A DNA stretch of 52,349 bases from Acetobacteraceae bacterium (GTDB lineage: Bacteria; Pseudomonadota; Alphaproteobacteria; Acetobacterales; Acetobacteraceae), in the NCBI GenBank assembly GCA_003151425.1, contig PLXO01000303.1, positions 1-52,349 of the forward strand, read 5' to 3'. Position numbers and translations under genes: made by a program. The notes below the pieces were generated by a model. That model ran no database searches and was not told where the DNA came from. It was given only the letters and a program-made list of their open reading frames with translations. Positions 16,128 through 26,200 of this stretch are shown here, one piece after another. Numbering within the stretch: the stretch's first letter is position 1; every line of letters begins with the position of its first letter.

Positions 16128-17322
16128 CTACTCGGAGAGCTCCACGTCGCCGGAGCCGGAGAGCAACTCGAACGCCGTTGCGGTCATCACGTAAGTGCCG
16201 CCGACCAGCACGCCAATTCGCGCGGCCTCGTCGAGCAGGCAGGCATGCAGGACGAACGTCGTTCCCGGGTGCAGAATGTCGGTCGAGGTGCGGGTGATTT
16301 TCAGCGGCTCCAGCCAGCTCGGCGGATAGCCGATGCCGACCCCGTACCCGAAGCGCATCTTGAAGCCGTCGCCGAGGCCTTCGAGACGAAGGATGTTTAG
16401 GGCAGGAGCCTCGACATCGGCCGCTGGCACACCGGGGCGCAGCTCATCCAGGGCCGCCCGCAGGCATCTGAGCGCTATGTCGTAAAGTGCCCGTGCCGCC
16501 GGTTTCGGCGGCGCTCCCGGCACGGCGAAGGTCTGCATGCCGATGCAGTTGTAGCGCCGCTCGACCCCGCCGATCTCGACATGGACCAAGTCGCCCGGCT
16601 CCAGGACACGCTGCCCCGGCGTGCCGTGGCCGAGCAGGCTGCGCGGTCCCGTCGTCATCACGGTGGGAATGGAGACATAGTCCGAGCCGCTCCGCCGCAT
16701 GGCGTATTCGATCTCGGCGGCGAGGGCCGTCTCGGTTATCCCCGGCCGAGCATGGGCGCGGGCGGCCGCTAGGCCGGCGCGGGCATGAACTCCGGCCATG
16801 CGCATCAGGTCCAGTTCGGCTGGCGACTTGACCGCGCGCAACCGGGCCAAATCCACCGTGCAATCGATCCACTCGACCGACGGGAGCGCCTTCGCCAGAG
16901 CGCGCCCGAACCCATGGCTTACCGCCTGACTGGAGAGGTCAAGGGCGACGCGGCGCGCGTTCGGCGCCTTCTCTCCAACCACGCGGGCGAACACCACGGC
17001 CGGCTCGTCAACGCCGAACATATTAGGTGCGAATGTCGCGCACTAGGCTCGTGTCCCAGGCGATTGCCATGTCGGCATCCCAGACCACCAGGCTCGGCTC
17101 GTCCCCTCCCGGGGTTAGGATCAGGGCCTGAGGCAGTAGCGCGCCCGGGAAGGTGTCGTAGCCGCAGAGCCAGTACTGCGCTTCCGGGGCCATCAGCACG
17201 GCGCAGTCCGCACCCGTTGCGGCCAAGGTCGCGCGCGCGGCCTGCATGCGGGCGGCGAATTCGAATTTGGGAACGGCAAGGTCAAGGGTCATGAGACAAT
17301 ACTCGTCTTGGTCAGCATCCAT
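16128..17322 (-). pseudogene. Creatinase/ectoine hydrolase-like M24 family protein, frameshifted
   Basis: Two minus-strand frames together make one protein. The 5' part starts at ATG 17322 (AGGA five bases upstream) and encodes the creatinase N-terminal domain (MTLDLAVPKFEFAARMQAAR, 'ALLPQALILTPGG'). It stops at a TAA after 'SLVRDIRT' at about 17035. The 3' part, 16128-17021, resumes with 'FGVDEPAVVFARVV' and the pita-bread domain (LRAVKSPAELDLMRMAGVHA, 'LLGHGTPGQRVLEPGDLVHVEIGG', 'GYGVGIGYPPSW'). The metal-binding aspartates of true aminopeptidases are replaced, as in creatinase relatives. A one-base shift or 7-base insertion at the TAATATG stretch separates the halves. The product would hydrolyse a C-N bond if repaired. 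Confidence 0.75.
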
Positions 17323-17583
17323 TTCCTGCGCTGGTTCCGAACCGGAAATCCATCGCCTCTGCCGGTGATCCCGAGCGCGGCGAGGAGGCACGCACGCATG
17401 GTCGGTCCTTCCGGATGAGGTCGTCGACGGGAAGGATAGCATCACCACCCGGTCGGACTCGATCACCAACAGGCTGCGTGCGACCGAGCTCCAGCAAAAG
17501 CTCGATGATTTCTTGGGCCGCAAGCGCGTGCCAACGCGTGATGGCGGGGTTGCCGCCGCCGCGGCCTTCACCGGACGGATACC

Positions 17584-17958
17584 TTGCGCGCTGTGGTGAC
17601 CGAATTTCACTGGTCCCTGCCTTCTAACACCGGCCTTGACCGTCTCACTGCTGCTGCCAGTACGCCGATTGGTCTCAACATCCTCGGCGGCGTGGGCACC
17701 TGGGAACGCGAGATCATGCTGGAGCGGCAGCGCGAGGGTATCGCCAAGGCCAAGGCCGAGCGGAAATACAAGGGACGCAAACCTACCGTCGCGGTCCAAG
17801 CCGAGCAGATCAGGGCGATGCGCGCGGCGGGTGAGAAGCCGGCGCATATCGCAAGGCGCCTCGGGGTGGCGCGGAGCAGCGTGTATCGGATGCTGGAGAG
17901 TGCGCTCGGTACATCGGGCGGCTTGCCGGGCACAGTGGCCGAGGAGGCAATTGCCTGA
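17584..17958 (+). pseudogene. C-terminal remnant of a serine recombinase
   Basis: From about 17650 the frame reads 'STPIGLNILGGVGTWEREIM', then 'LERQREGIAKAKAERKYKGRKP' and a helix-turn-helix 'IARRLGVARSSVYRML'. This matches the end of the catalytic domain, the E helix and the DNA-binding domain of small serine recombinases. The catalytic serine region is absent, so the gene is 5'-truncated and inactive. The upstream codons from 17584 have no recombinase similarity. It lies at the edge of the BREX cluster. Confidence 0.7.
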
Positions 17959-17997
17959 CGGGCGGCATGGTCGAACGCCGTCAGCGGGCTCCCGAAA

Positions 17998-18114
17998 GTG
18001 AGCAAGAAGGTCGAGGGTGCCATCCGCGAACGCCTCGCTGCGGGCGAGGGTATGCTGAAGGTCGCCGAAACCCTTGGCGTGGGCGTCGGCACAGTACAAA
18101 GGGTAAAGGCGTAG
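17998..18114 (+). pseudogene. Second recombinase helix-turn-helix remnant
   Basis: A 38-codon stretch 'KVEGAIRERLAAGEGMLKV' plus 'AETLGVGVGTVQRVKA' ending at TAG 18112-18114 is the DNA-binding tail of another resolvase. It is closest in plan to the tail of the protein encoded at 2635 (KVEAAIRARLATGEGVKKVA). It is in the same frame as the remnant just upstream but belongs to a different protein. Only the tail survives. Confidence 0.6.
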
Positions 18115-18355
18115 ATGCCGGCTACGCTGGCGGGGTGATGGCGACGGGCCGATGTCGTCGCGCACCCAGTGCGCTGGGTATCGGAACACCGAAGGGCTCG
18201 TCAGTTCGGCACACGCCCTGCCGGCGCCGTTGGTCGGGCACGCCGGTAGAAGTCGGGACGAGCCGCGCACGAGCCCAACTCAGCTCCGCTGGCACCTCTG
18301 ACAAACCGCTGTATTGTGTCCCGATGGCCGGCCGACAGGGAGCACGTCTACCCAC

Positions 18356-21300
18356 ATGAAGGCGCCGCGCTGGACTGCCGTAAGCCAAAGTGCGTTCGCG
18401 TGGGAACGAGACGCGTTGGACTTTGCGCGCGGCCATCTCCCGGACCACGATCCGTGGCGGGCCTGGTCTAATTTCGAGTTCATCGACGATGAGGGCCGCG
18501 TCAACGAGGTGGATCTTCTCGTCCTCACGCCTGCTGGACTGGTCCTGATCGAGATCAAATCGCGCCCGGGAACCGTCAAGGGTGACGCCCAAAGCTGGAT
18601 CTGGACCACGGACGGCCGACAGGTCACGACGGACAACCCGCTCCCGCTTGCAAACCGGAAAGCCAAGCGACTCTCGTCCGTACTCCGCCGACAGGACGCG
18701 CTCGGCGGGGGCGGGGTACCTCGCAGGCCGGCCCCTTGGGTCGAGCCGCTCATATTTCTGTCCGATATCCGTCAGCCTCCGGCAATTGACCCCGGCACGG
18801 CGATGCGGGTCGCGCTCCGCGGCAGCCCCGGAGCGGACAAGGACCTCGGGCTTATCGGGACACTCCTGCGTGCCGACGAACTGGGGTTCAACCGCCGTGG
18901 ACCGATCGACGCCGCGGCGGTGCGGGCGATAACCCGCGCGATAGAACAGGCAGGCATCCGTCCGCCGGGTCGTGGCCGCCGGGTCGGCGACTACGAATTG
19001 GGCCAATTGCTAACCGAGGGCGACAATTGGCAGGACTTCGCTGCCAAGCACACAGCGACCGGGGTCGCTCGACGCGTACGGATCTATCCCTACGCGCGTG
19101 CGGCATCGCCCGACGCCAGGGACCGCCTTGCCCGCACCGCGCAACGCGAGTTCCGGGTGCTGGAAGGTGTTGAGCACCAGGGCATCCAGCGGGTCCTCGA
19201 CTATCGCGAGGCAGAACTCGGGCCGGCACTAATATTCGAGCACGACCCTGGGTCCCGCCGCCTCGACCGTTATCTCGCTGAGAAGCACAAGATCCTCTCA
19301 CTCGCCCAACGGCTCGTGTTGGTGCGCCAGCTTGGCGAGGCAATGGCCTTCGCGCACGGCAAACGCCTCTACCACCGTGGGCTCGCCCCACAGAACATAC
19401 TGGTCCGCAACCCGGACAGTGATGCCCCACGCCTCCAGATCACCAACTGGCAGGTCGCCAGCCGGGGCGAGGGTAGCAATGCCGGCCTGGTGATGACGAG
19501 CGGGACGCGCCACGTCGAGGACCATCTGTCTGATCCCGCCAAACTCTATTTGGCGCCTGAGGCCACCGAGGGTGGCGACGAAGGAGCGGCTCAGGCCGAC
19601 GTTTTCTCTCTTGGAGCGATCGCCTACCACATCTTCTCGGGGCGCCCGCCGGTCGACAGCCCGCTCGATCTGCCCACTCGCCTGCGCGAGGGCAACGGCC
19701 TCCGGCTATCCGGCGCTGTCAACGGGATCGGAACGTGGTTGGAGGAACTGATACGTGCCGCCACCGCACCAATTGTGCGGGACCGGCCACGCGATGCGCG
19801 GGAGTTCCTGGACTACGTGGCTGAGGCCGAGAAGGAAGCGCTGCCACCCGAGCCGGCCCCGCCACCGCTCGCCGATCCGGCAACGGCCGGACCAGGCGAC
19901 AGGCTCGATGGCGGCTTCATCGTCGTCAATCGGCTCGGCCGCGGTGGCAGCGCCGACGCACTGCTGGTTCGCCGCGACGACTCCGTAGACGAGTTCGTCC
20001 TCAAGGTCGCCATCGACGCCGCGCATGCCGACCGCGTGCGTGCCGAGGCTGAGGTGCTGCGCCGCCTGCACCACCAGAACATCGTACGGTTCGTTGCCGA
20101 AGCGACCGTCTCCGACCGTCCCGCAATCCTCATGGAGCGCGCCGGCGACAAGACTTTGGCGCAGTGGATCCGAGGCAGCGACGCCCTCTCGCTCGACCTG
20201 ATGCGGCGTTTCGGTGAGAATCTGCTGTCCGCGCTGGAGCACTTGGAACAGGAGGGCATCGCCCATCGCGACATCAAGCCGGACAATATCGGCATCGCCA
20301 AAGTGGCGGGCTCAGGTGCGTACCGCCTCATGCTTTTTGACTTCTCACTGAGCCGTGCGCCGCCCGAGAACATCCAGGCGGGCACACGACCCTATCTCGA
20401 CCCGTTTCTCGCCGACCGCCGTCCGCCGCGTTGGGATCTGCACGCCGAGCGCTACGCCGCCGCGATCACGCTGCACGAAATGCTGGCGGGTGCGCCGCCC
20501 GTGTTCGGGGACGGTCTGACTGAGCCGAGCGTCACAGACGAGGAAGCAACCCCCGCGATCGAGCGCTTCGACCCGGTCCTGCGCGATGGACTAACCGAGT
20601 TCTTTGCCCGCGCCCTTCGGCGCGACCCCGCCGAGCGCTTCGGTAACGCCGAGGAAATGTTACGCGCATGGCGCCACGCCTTCGCGCCCATGGAGCGCAG
20701 CACGAACGATGCGGAAAGCATCGAGGTCATCGCCCGCCGGCTCCATCCCGCCAGCCGCATCGCCGAACTGGGTTACGGGCTTGAGGCCCTCGACGTGCTT
20801 GACCGTCGCATGGGCATACACACCGTCCACGAACTGCTTGGTGTGCCCCGCCTGAAATTCCGCTATCTCACCGGGGTCGGCGACAAGATCCGCAGGGAAA
20901 TCCGTGAGCGCGCGAAGCGCCTGGAGGGCTGCCGCCCGGATCTCGTCCCGCGCGGCAGCACCGACGATGATGGCGGCCGTGCCAGCATCGATCGCCTCGC
21001 GGAGCAACTGATCGCGCGCCGTCCGGCCGGCGACGAAAAGCCGGAGGACCGCATCCTCGCCCGCTATCTCGGCATCGAACCAGAGGATGCGCAGCCGTGG
21101 CCGAACGCGGGCGAGGTGGCGATCGCAATCGGCACCGCGCGCAGTGGCGTCGCCGATGCGTTACAGGCGGCCCGCGAGCGCTGGCACAAGAGCGCGGATC
21201 TCAACGCCGTCCGCACCGACCTCGATGCGCTGATCCAGGCTGCCGGCGGCGTCGTGTCGGTCGATGAGCTGGCGGCACAACTTCTCGCCGCGCGCGGCTC

Positions 21301-22513
21301 GACGCAGGAGGATGAGCGGGAGCGGGGCCGGCGGGCACGCGCCGTTCTGCGCGCCGCGGTGGAGCTTGAGGCCTCTGTCTCTCCAACGCGCTTTGCCGCC
21401 TATGCCGAGGGCAGTCCCATCCTGATTGCCGCTACGCCCGAACTGGTGGAGTACGCTCGCCGCCTTGGGCGTGCTGCGGATCTCCTGGCGAAAGAGGATC
21501 CACTGCCAAGCCCAGGACGCGTGGAGGAGGAACTCGGGGTCGTTCCGGTGCCGGAGGGCGTAGGGGCGATGCCGCCCGGTCTGCGGGTTCGGCTTGGCGC
21601 TGCTGCCTCGACGGGCGCTGCCTTGTCGGCTCGGCTGGAGCTGTACCCACGCGGCATGACGGCCCTCACCGCACTCCGGCTGTCGTTGGGCGCGCTCGCC
21701 GGGCCTGAGAAGCTGCCCGAGGCAGATCTGCGTGCCCGTGTGCGCGGTCGCTTCCCCGAGGCCGGGGAGCTTCCCCCGCGCCCGGCGCTCGACGCGCTAC
21801 TCGATGAGGCTGGTGCGGACCGCGCGTGGCGCGCGCCGCCAAACGACGTGGCGGCTTTCTACTCGCGCACGGTCTCAGACACTGGCAGTGGCACGTTCGC
21901 CGCGCCGCGCTACCCGACCACCGCACCGGCGCAAGAAGCGACGCCGGACGTGCTCGATGCTCGGGCGTTGGAGGAGAAGATCGCCCACGCCGCCCACACC
22001 GGCGCCTTCCTGGCACTGACGGTGGAGCCACGCCGGGCCAGCGACGCCGAGGCTGAGCTGCTCCGCCGCTTCCCCAGGGACGTGGTCAGCCTTGAGCGCC
22101 TCATGCTGCGCGCCATGCGGGCCGAGGCCACGGCACGGCACGTTCTGTGGCCCAAGGCACTTGCCGCCGACGCAGCATCGCGCGACAGCGCCGACTTCAA
22201 GAACCTGCTTCGCCTTGCCGCGCGGGCCGTGCCGCGGGTGCGTGACGAGGTCCTCGCCCTGCGCGCGCCAGCGCTGCTAACCCGCCCGGGCCTGCTCGCC
22301 CGCTACGACCTGATCGACGTGCTGGACGGGCTCGCCCAGTCCTCCGGCACCGCGGGTGGACCGCCGAGCCTCTGGCTGCTGGTGCCGCAGTCCGGGCCGG
22401 ATCGGCCGAAGATCGACAGCGTTGTGCTACCGATCATCTCCGCGGCCAACTGGGCACGGCTGACGGAGCCGTGGCTCCTCAACGCCCATCGTGCCGGCGG
22501 CCGGGCAGCGTGA
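18356..22513 (+). CDS. pglW: BREX type 2 PglW: NERD domain plus tandem kinase domains
   Basis: The 1,385-residue protein starts at ATG 18356; an upstream TTG at 18314 is less likely. Residues 15-135 form a NERD-type nuclease-related domain (EVDLLVLTPAGLVLIEIKS). Residues about 210-470 resemble a kinase but carry HRG instead of HRD and TNW in place of DFG, so this copy is probably inactive. Residues about 514-780 form a second kinase with 'RLGRGGSADALLV', the lysine in 'VLKVA', 'HRDIKPDNIG' and 'LFDFSLS'. It looks catalytic. A long helical C-terminus follows. In the Streptomyces Pgl system PglW is an autophosphorylating Ser/Thr kinase needed for phage resistance. It opens the defence operon. 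Confidence 0.93.
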   Translation: MKAPRWTAVSQSAFAWERDALDFARGHLPDHDPWRAWSNFEFIDDEGRVNEVDLLVLTPAGLVLIEIKSRPGTVKGDAQSWIWTTDGRQVTTDNPLPLANRKAKRLSSVLRRQDALGGGGVPRRPAPWVEPLIFLSDIRQPPAIDPGTAMRVALRGSPGADKDLGLIGTLLRADELGFNRRGPIDAAAVRAITRAIEQAGIRPPGRGRRVGDYELGQLLTEGDNWQDFAAKHTATGVARRVRIYPYARAASPDARDRLARTAQREFRVLEGVEHQGIQRVLDYREAELGPALIFEHDPGSRRLDRYLAEKHKILSLAQRLVLVRQLGEAMAFAHGKRLYHRGLAPQNILVRNPDSDAPRLQITNWQVASRGEGSNAGLVMTSGTRHVEDHLSDPAKLYLAPEATEGGDEGAAQADVFSLGAIAYHIFSGRPPVDSPLDLPTRLREGNGLRLSGAVNGIGTWLEELIRAATAPIVRDRPRDAREFLDYVAEAEKEALPPEPAPPPLADPATAGPGDRLDGGFIVVNRLGRGGSADALLVRRDDSVDEFVLKVAIDAAHADRVRAEAEVLRRLHHQNIVRFVAEATVSDRPAILMERAGDKTLAQWIRGSDALSLDLMRRFGENLLSALEHLEQEGIAHRDIKPDNIGIAKVAGSGAYRLMLFDFSLSRAPPENIQAGTRPYLDPFLADRRPPRWDLHAERYAAAITLHEMLAGAPPVFGDGLTEPSVTDEEATPAIERFDPVLRDGLTEFFARALRRDPAERFGNAEEMLRAWRHAFAPMERSTNDAESIEVIARRLHPASRIAELGYGLEALDVLDRRMGIHTVHELLGVPRLKFRYLTGVGDKIRREIRERAKRLEGCRPDLVPRGSTDDDGGRASIDRLAEQLIARRPAGDEKPEDRILARYLGIEPEDAQPWPNAGEVAIAIGTARSGVADALQAARERWHKSADLNAVRTDLDALIQAAGGVVSVDELAAQLLAARGSTQEDERERGRRARAVLRAAVELEASVSPTRFAAYAEGSPILIAATPELVEYARRLGRAADLLAKEDPLPSPGRVEEELGVVPVPEGVGAMPPGLRVRLGAAASTGAALSARLELYPRGMTALTALRLSLGALAGPEKLPEADLRARVRGRFPEAGELPPRPALDALLDEAGADRAWRAPPNDVAAFYSRTVSDTGSGTFAAPRYPTTAPAQEATPDVLDARALEEKIAHAAHTGAFLALTVEPRRASDAEAELLRRFPRDVVSLERLMLRAMRAEATARHVLWPKALAADAASRDSADFKNLLRLAARAVPRVRDEVLALRAPALLTRPGLLARYDLIDVLDGLAQSSGTAGGPPSLWLLVPQSGPDRPKIDSVVLPIISAANWARLTEPWLLNAHRAGGRAA

Positions 22514-22526
22514 ACACAGCCGTTGC

Positions 22527-22555
22527 TTGACGCATTGCGTTTTACGCGCTACGTA
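22527..22555 (+). promoter_or_regulatory. Candidate promoter/operator of higBA inside the BREX cluster
   Basis: Between pglW and higB the sequence contains TTGACG (22527-22532), the short inverted repeat GCGTTTTACGC (22537-22547) and then TACGTA at 17-bp spacing from the first element. The last element matches a -10 box poorly. HigBA operons commonly have a GCGT-N3-ACGC dyad over the promoter that the antitoxin binds. If used, transcription would begin very close to the GTG of higB, leaving almost no leader. Confidence 0.4.
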
Positions 22556-22560
22556 CCATC

Positions 22561-22842
22561 GTGATCCGGAGCTTCCGCGACAAAGCGGCCGCGCTAGTTT
22601 TCGCCGGCGGTTTGCCGCGGGGCATGGCCCGCGATCTCGCCCTGGCAGCGCGGCGCAGGCTGGCCGCGCTCGACGCCGCCGAACGCCTGGAGGACCTGCG
22701 TGTTCCGCCCGGCAACCGGCTGGAGGCGCTGCGAGGCGATCGCGCGGGCCAGCACTCGATCCGGATCAACAGCCAGTGGCGCATCGCCTTTGTCTGGCAG
22801 AACGATGGCGCCCACGCGGTCGAGATCGTGGACTACCATTAG
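22561..22842 (+). CDS. higB: HigB-type toxin (RelE/ParE superfamily)
   Basis: The 93-residue protein starts at GTG 22561. It has the HigB/plasmid-maintenance-killer pattern: 'MIRSFRDKAAALVF' at the start, 'RRLAALDAAERLEDLRVPPGNRLEALRGDRAGQ', and 'HSIRINSQWRIAFVW' plus 'EIVDYH' at the end. The conserved RINxQWRI(A/C)F strand bears the residues that contact mRNA. HigB toxins cut translated mRNA on the ribosome. The antitoxin gene follows 27 bp downstream, giving the toxin-first order typical of hig loci. Its location inside a BREX operon, between pglW and pglX, is unusual. Confidence 0.92.
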   Translation: MIRSFRDKAAALVFAGGLPRGMARDLALAARRRLAALDAAERLEDLRVPPGNRLEALRGDRAGQHSIRINSQWRIAFVWQNDGAHAVEIVDYH

Positions 22843-22869
22843 CAACCCACCGGCGACGGGAGCACAAAC

Positions 22870-23238
22870 ATGACGACGCAAAAGCTGATTTCCCGCGATG
22901 ACCTCGATGCCGGTCGCGTGGATTTTTCCGAGTTGGACAGCGGCGAGCACCTGCCGCCGGTGCATCCGGGCGATGTGTTGCGGCACGACTTCCTGGAACC
23001 CCTCGGCCTCAGCGCCCACGCGCTCGCGCTGGCGCTGCGGGTGCCGGCCAACCGCATCACCACGATCCTCGCCGGCGAGCGTGCGGTGACCGCGGAGACG
23101 GCCCTGCGCCTCGCCCGGCATTTCGGCACCAGCGCCGGATTCTGGCTCAACCTGCAGAAGGCCTATGAACTGGAGGTCGCCGAACGCGCGGCGGGTGCGC
23201 GCATTCGCTCCGAGGTGGCACCACGCGCCGCGGCCTGA
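22870..23238 (+). CDS. higA: HigA-type antitoxin (Xre-family HTH)
   Basis: This 122-residue protein contains 'HPGDVLRHDFLEPLGLSAHAL', 'ALRVPANRITTILAGERAVT' and 'ALRLARHFGTSAGFWLNLQ', the signature of the HigA addiction-module helix-turn-helix family. It would neutralise HigB and repress the pair's promoter. The N-terminal extension of about 25 residues (ISRDDLDAGRVDFSELDSGE) is longer than in short HigA proteins. The gene ends 52 bp before pglX, with no terminator seen, so read-through from the hig promoter into pglX is plausible. Confidence 0.92.
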   Translation: MTTQKLISRDDLDAGRVDFSELDSGEHLPPVHPGDVLRHDFLEPLGLSAHALALALRVPANRITTILAGERAVTAETALRLARHFGTSAGFWLNLQKAYELEVAERAAGARIRSEVAPRAAA

Positions 23239-23290
23239 ATACCCGCCAGCCAACCAACCAGAAAAACGACCAGGGAAGCGACGCTCAACC

Positions 23291-26200
23291 ATGGTGGACG
23301 CCAAGCGGCTGCTCGCCGACCTGAAGAAGCTGCGGCGCACGCTGGAAGCCGACCTGCGCGAACAACACGCAGCCTCCGCCCAACGCGATGCGGTGCATGC
23401 CGAGTGGCGCGCCGCGTTCGACGCGAAACGCACCGCCGACACGTTCGAAACATTCTGGACCGCTTCGATCGACCAGGCGGCGGTGCACTGGATCCTCGGC
23501 GTCGTCTTCTTGCGCTTCCTCGAGGACAATCGCCTGCTCGACCGCCCGTTCCTGTCCGGCCCCGGAGAGCGGCTGGAACTGGCTGCGGAGCGGCAGCACG
23601 CCTACGTCCGCGTCCGGCCGATGGACACCGACACCGACTACCTGCTGGACAGCTTCTCCGAGGTGGCCCGCCTGCCTGGTCTCGCCGGCCTGTATGACCC
23701 GACGCACAACCCGCTGTTCCGCCTGCCGCTGTCCGGCGACGGGGCGATCGCGCTGCTGGCCTTCTTTCGCGCCCGCGTGCCGGAGACCGGCGCGCTGCTG
23801 CACGACTTCACCGATCCCGATTGGAACACCCGCTTCCTCGGTGACCTCTACCAGGACCTGTCGGAGGAGGCACGCAAGCGTTACGCGCTGTTGCAGACAC
23901 CGGAGTTCGTGGAGGAATGGATCCTCGACCGCACACTCGATCCGGCAATGCGGGAATTCGGCGACACGCAGGTGCGGATGATCGATCCGGCCTGCGGCTC
24001 CGGCCATTTCCTGCTGGGCGGATTCGCTCGCGTGCTGGCGGCGTGGCAGCGCGAGGCGCCCGACATGCCGCCGGCGGCGCAGGCGCAACGAGCGTTGGAT
24101 GCGATGTCGGGCGTGGATCTCAACCCGTTCGCCGTCGAGATCGCGCGGTTCCGGCTGCTGCTGGCCGCGCTGAAGGCGGCGGAGGAGACGCGGCTGGCGG
24201 CGGCGCCGGATTTTCGCATCGGCCTCGCGGTGGGCGACAGTTTGCTGCACGGGCGGCATTTTGGGAAACAGCGCGATCTGTCGGAGGAGATGTTCGAGGG
24301 ATTTCAGCGGCGGTTGCGGCATCATTACGTAAGTGAGGATACGACGGCGCTCGATGTCATTCTTGGTCGGCAATATCATGCGGTTGTTGGTAACCCACCG
24401 TACATTACCCCCAAGGACCCAGCGATGCGTGATGCCTATCGCGAGATCTACATAAGCTGTCATATGAAGTACGGATTAGGTGTTCCATTCATCGAGCGAT
24501 TTTTCGATCTCGCACTGACTGGAACGCCGGTCCAGCCGGCAGGTTTCGTTGGCCTTATCGTGGGAAACACATTTATAAAGCGCGAGTTCGGAGCAAAGCT
24601 GGTTGAACTTGTGCTTCCAATCCTTGATCTCACTCACGTAATCGATACATCGAGTACCTATATCCCGGGCCACACCACTCCGACTGCGATTTTATTTGGG
24701 CGAAGCCGCCGCCCTGTTTCGTCGCTCATTCGAACCGTGCGAGTGACGACTGGCGCTCCTGAAATTCCCGAAGTACCAAGTGAAGGACCGGTATGGAAGG
24801 CAATTGTTTCACAAACCGACGTTGCTGGTTTCGCTGGCAAGTTTATCTGTGTCGAAGACACACCGAGGGAGGAGCTGGCGCGACACCCGTGGAATATGGG
24901 CGGCGGCAGCGCAGGCGAGGTCCAAGGGCTGATAGAACAACAACGCTCGACGCTGAGCGACTGTGTAACAAGTATAGGTTTCGGGTGTATCATTAGTGAG
25001 GAAGAGGCATTCATCGTTGAGGGGCGACGAGACGTTGCACCGGGTTCGGTACCCACGCGACAGCTCGTGATTGGCGAGCATGTCCGCGATTGGGGGCTTC
25101 AAAGTGCCGACGCTGCCATCTTTCCGTATGACAGCGAGATTAAGCTCTGCGTGACCCAGGCGATCGCGAACGTTCTTTGGCTCTTTCGAACTCGTCTACT
25201 GGCTCGCCGAGACTTCGGCAACCGCTCATATTCGGAGGTCGGCAGGTCGTTTGCCGAATACCATCAGATTCCCGCAGAAAGGAATCGAATTCCTCTCGCA
25301 ATCACATTCGCCTTCATCGCGACCCACAATCACTTTATACTTGATCGGGGCGGCAAGATATTCAAACAATCAGCACCGGTAATCAAGTTATCTGCCGACA
25401 AAAATGAAGGAGATCACGTTGCCTTGTTGGGTTTGCTGAATTCATCATCAGCCTGTTTTTGGATGAAACAAATCATGATGGACAAAGGAGGAGGCGGAGT
25501 TGGAGGCGGTCTCAAAAGTGAGTATTGGGATCGCCTCTACGAATTCACGGGAACCAATTTGGAACGACTCCCACTTCCTGCGGAGAAGCCGCTTGACCTC
25601 GCCCAAATTCTTGACACGCAATCGCAACGCCTCTCTGAGAATCTCGCCTCGACTTTATGTCGTACGACAATACCGACGAGAAGCGCACTCGCTGCGGCCC
25701 GTTCCGCCGCCGAGAGAGCGCGCGCCACCATGATCGCAACACAAGAAGAACTCGACTGGCGCTGCTACCGCATCTACGGTCTGCACGAGGAGCCACCCGA
25801 ACACAATGACCCGCCGCCGCTGCAACTCGGCGAACGTGCTTTCGAAATCGTCCTAGCCCGCCGCATTGCAGCGGGTAGCCTCGAAACCGCTTGGTTTAGC
25901 CGACATCGCTCAACACCAATGACAGATCTTCCCGTCGATTGGTCTGCCGACTACCGCGCCATCGTCGAGCGCCGAATCGCGCTAATCGAAACCGACCCCA
26001 CCATCGGCCTAATCGAGCGACCCGAATTCAAGCGCCGCTGGTCCATGGACTCCTGGGAAACTATCGAGCACGACGCGTTGCGCGCCTGGCTGCTCAACCG
26101 GCTGGAGGATCCGCGCTACTGGCCATCGAATCCACGACTGACCTCCGCTCGCGCCCTTGCCGATGCCACCCGCCACGATCCGGACTTCCTGTCAGTCGCC

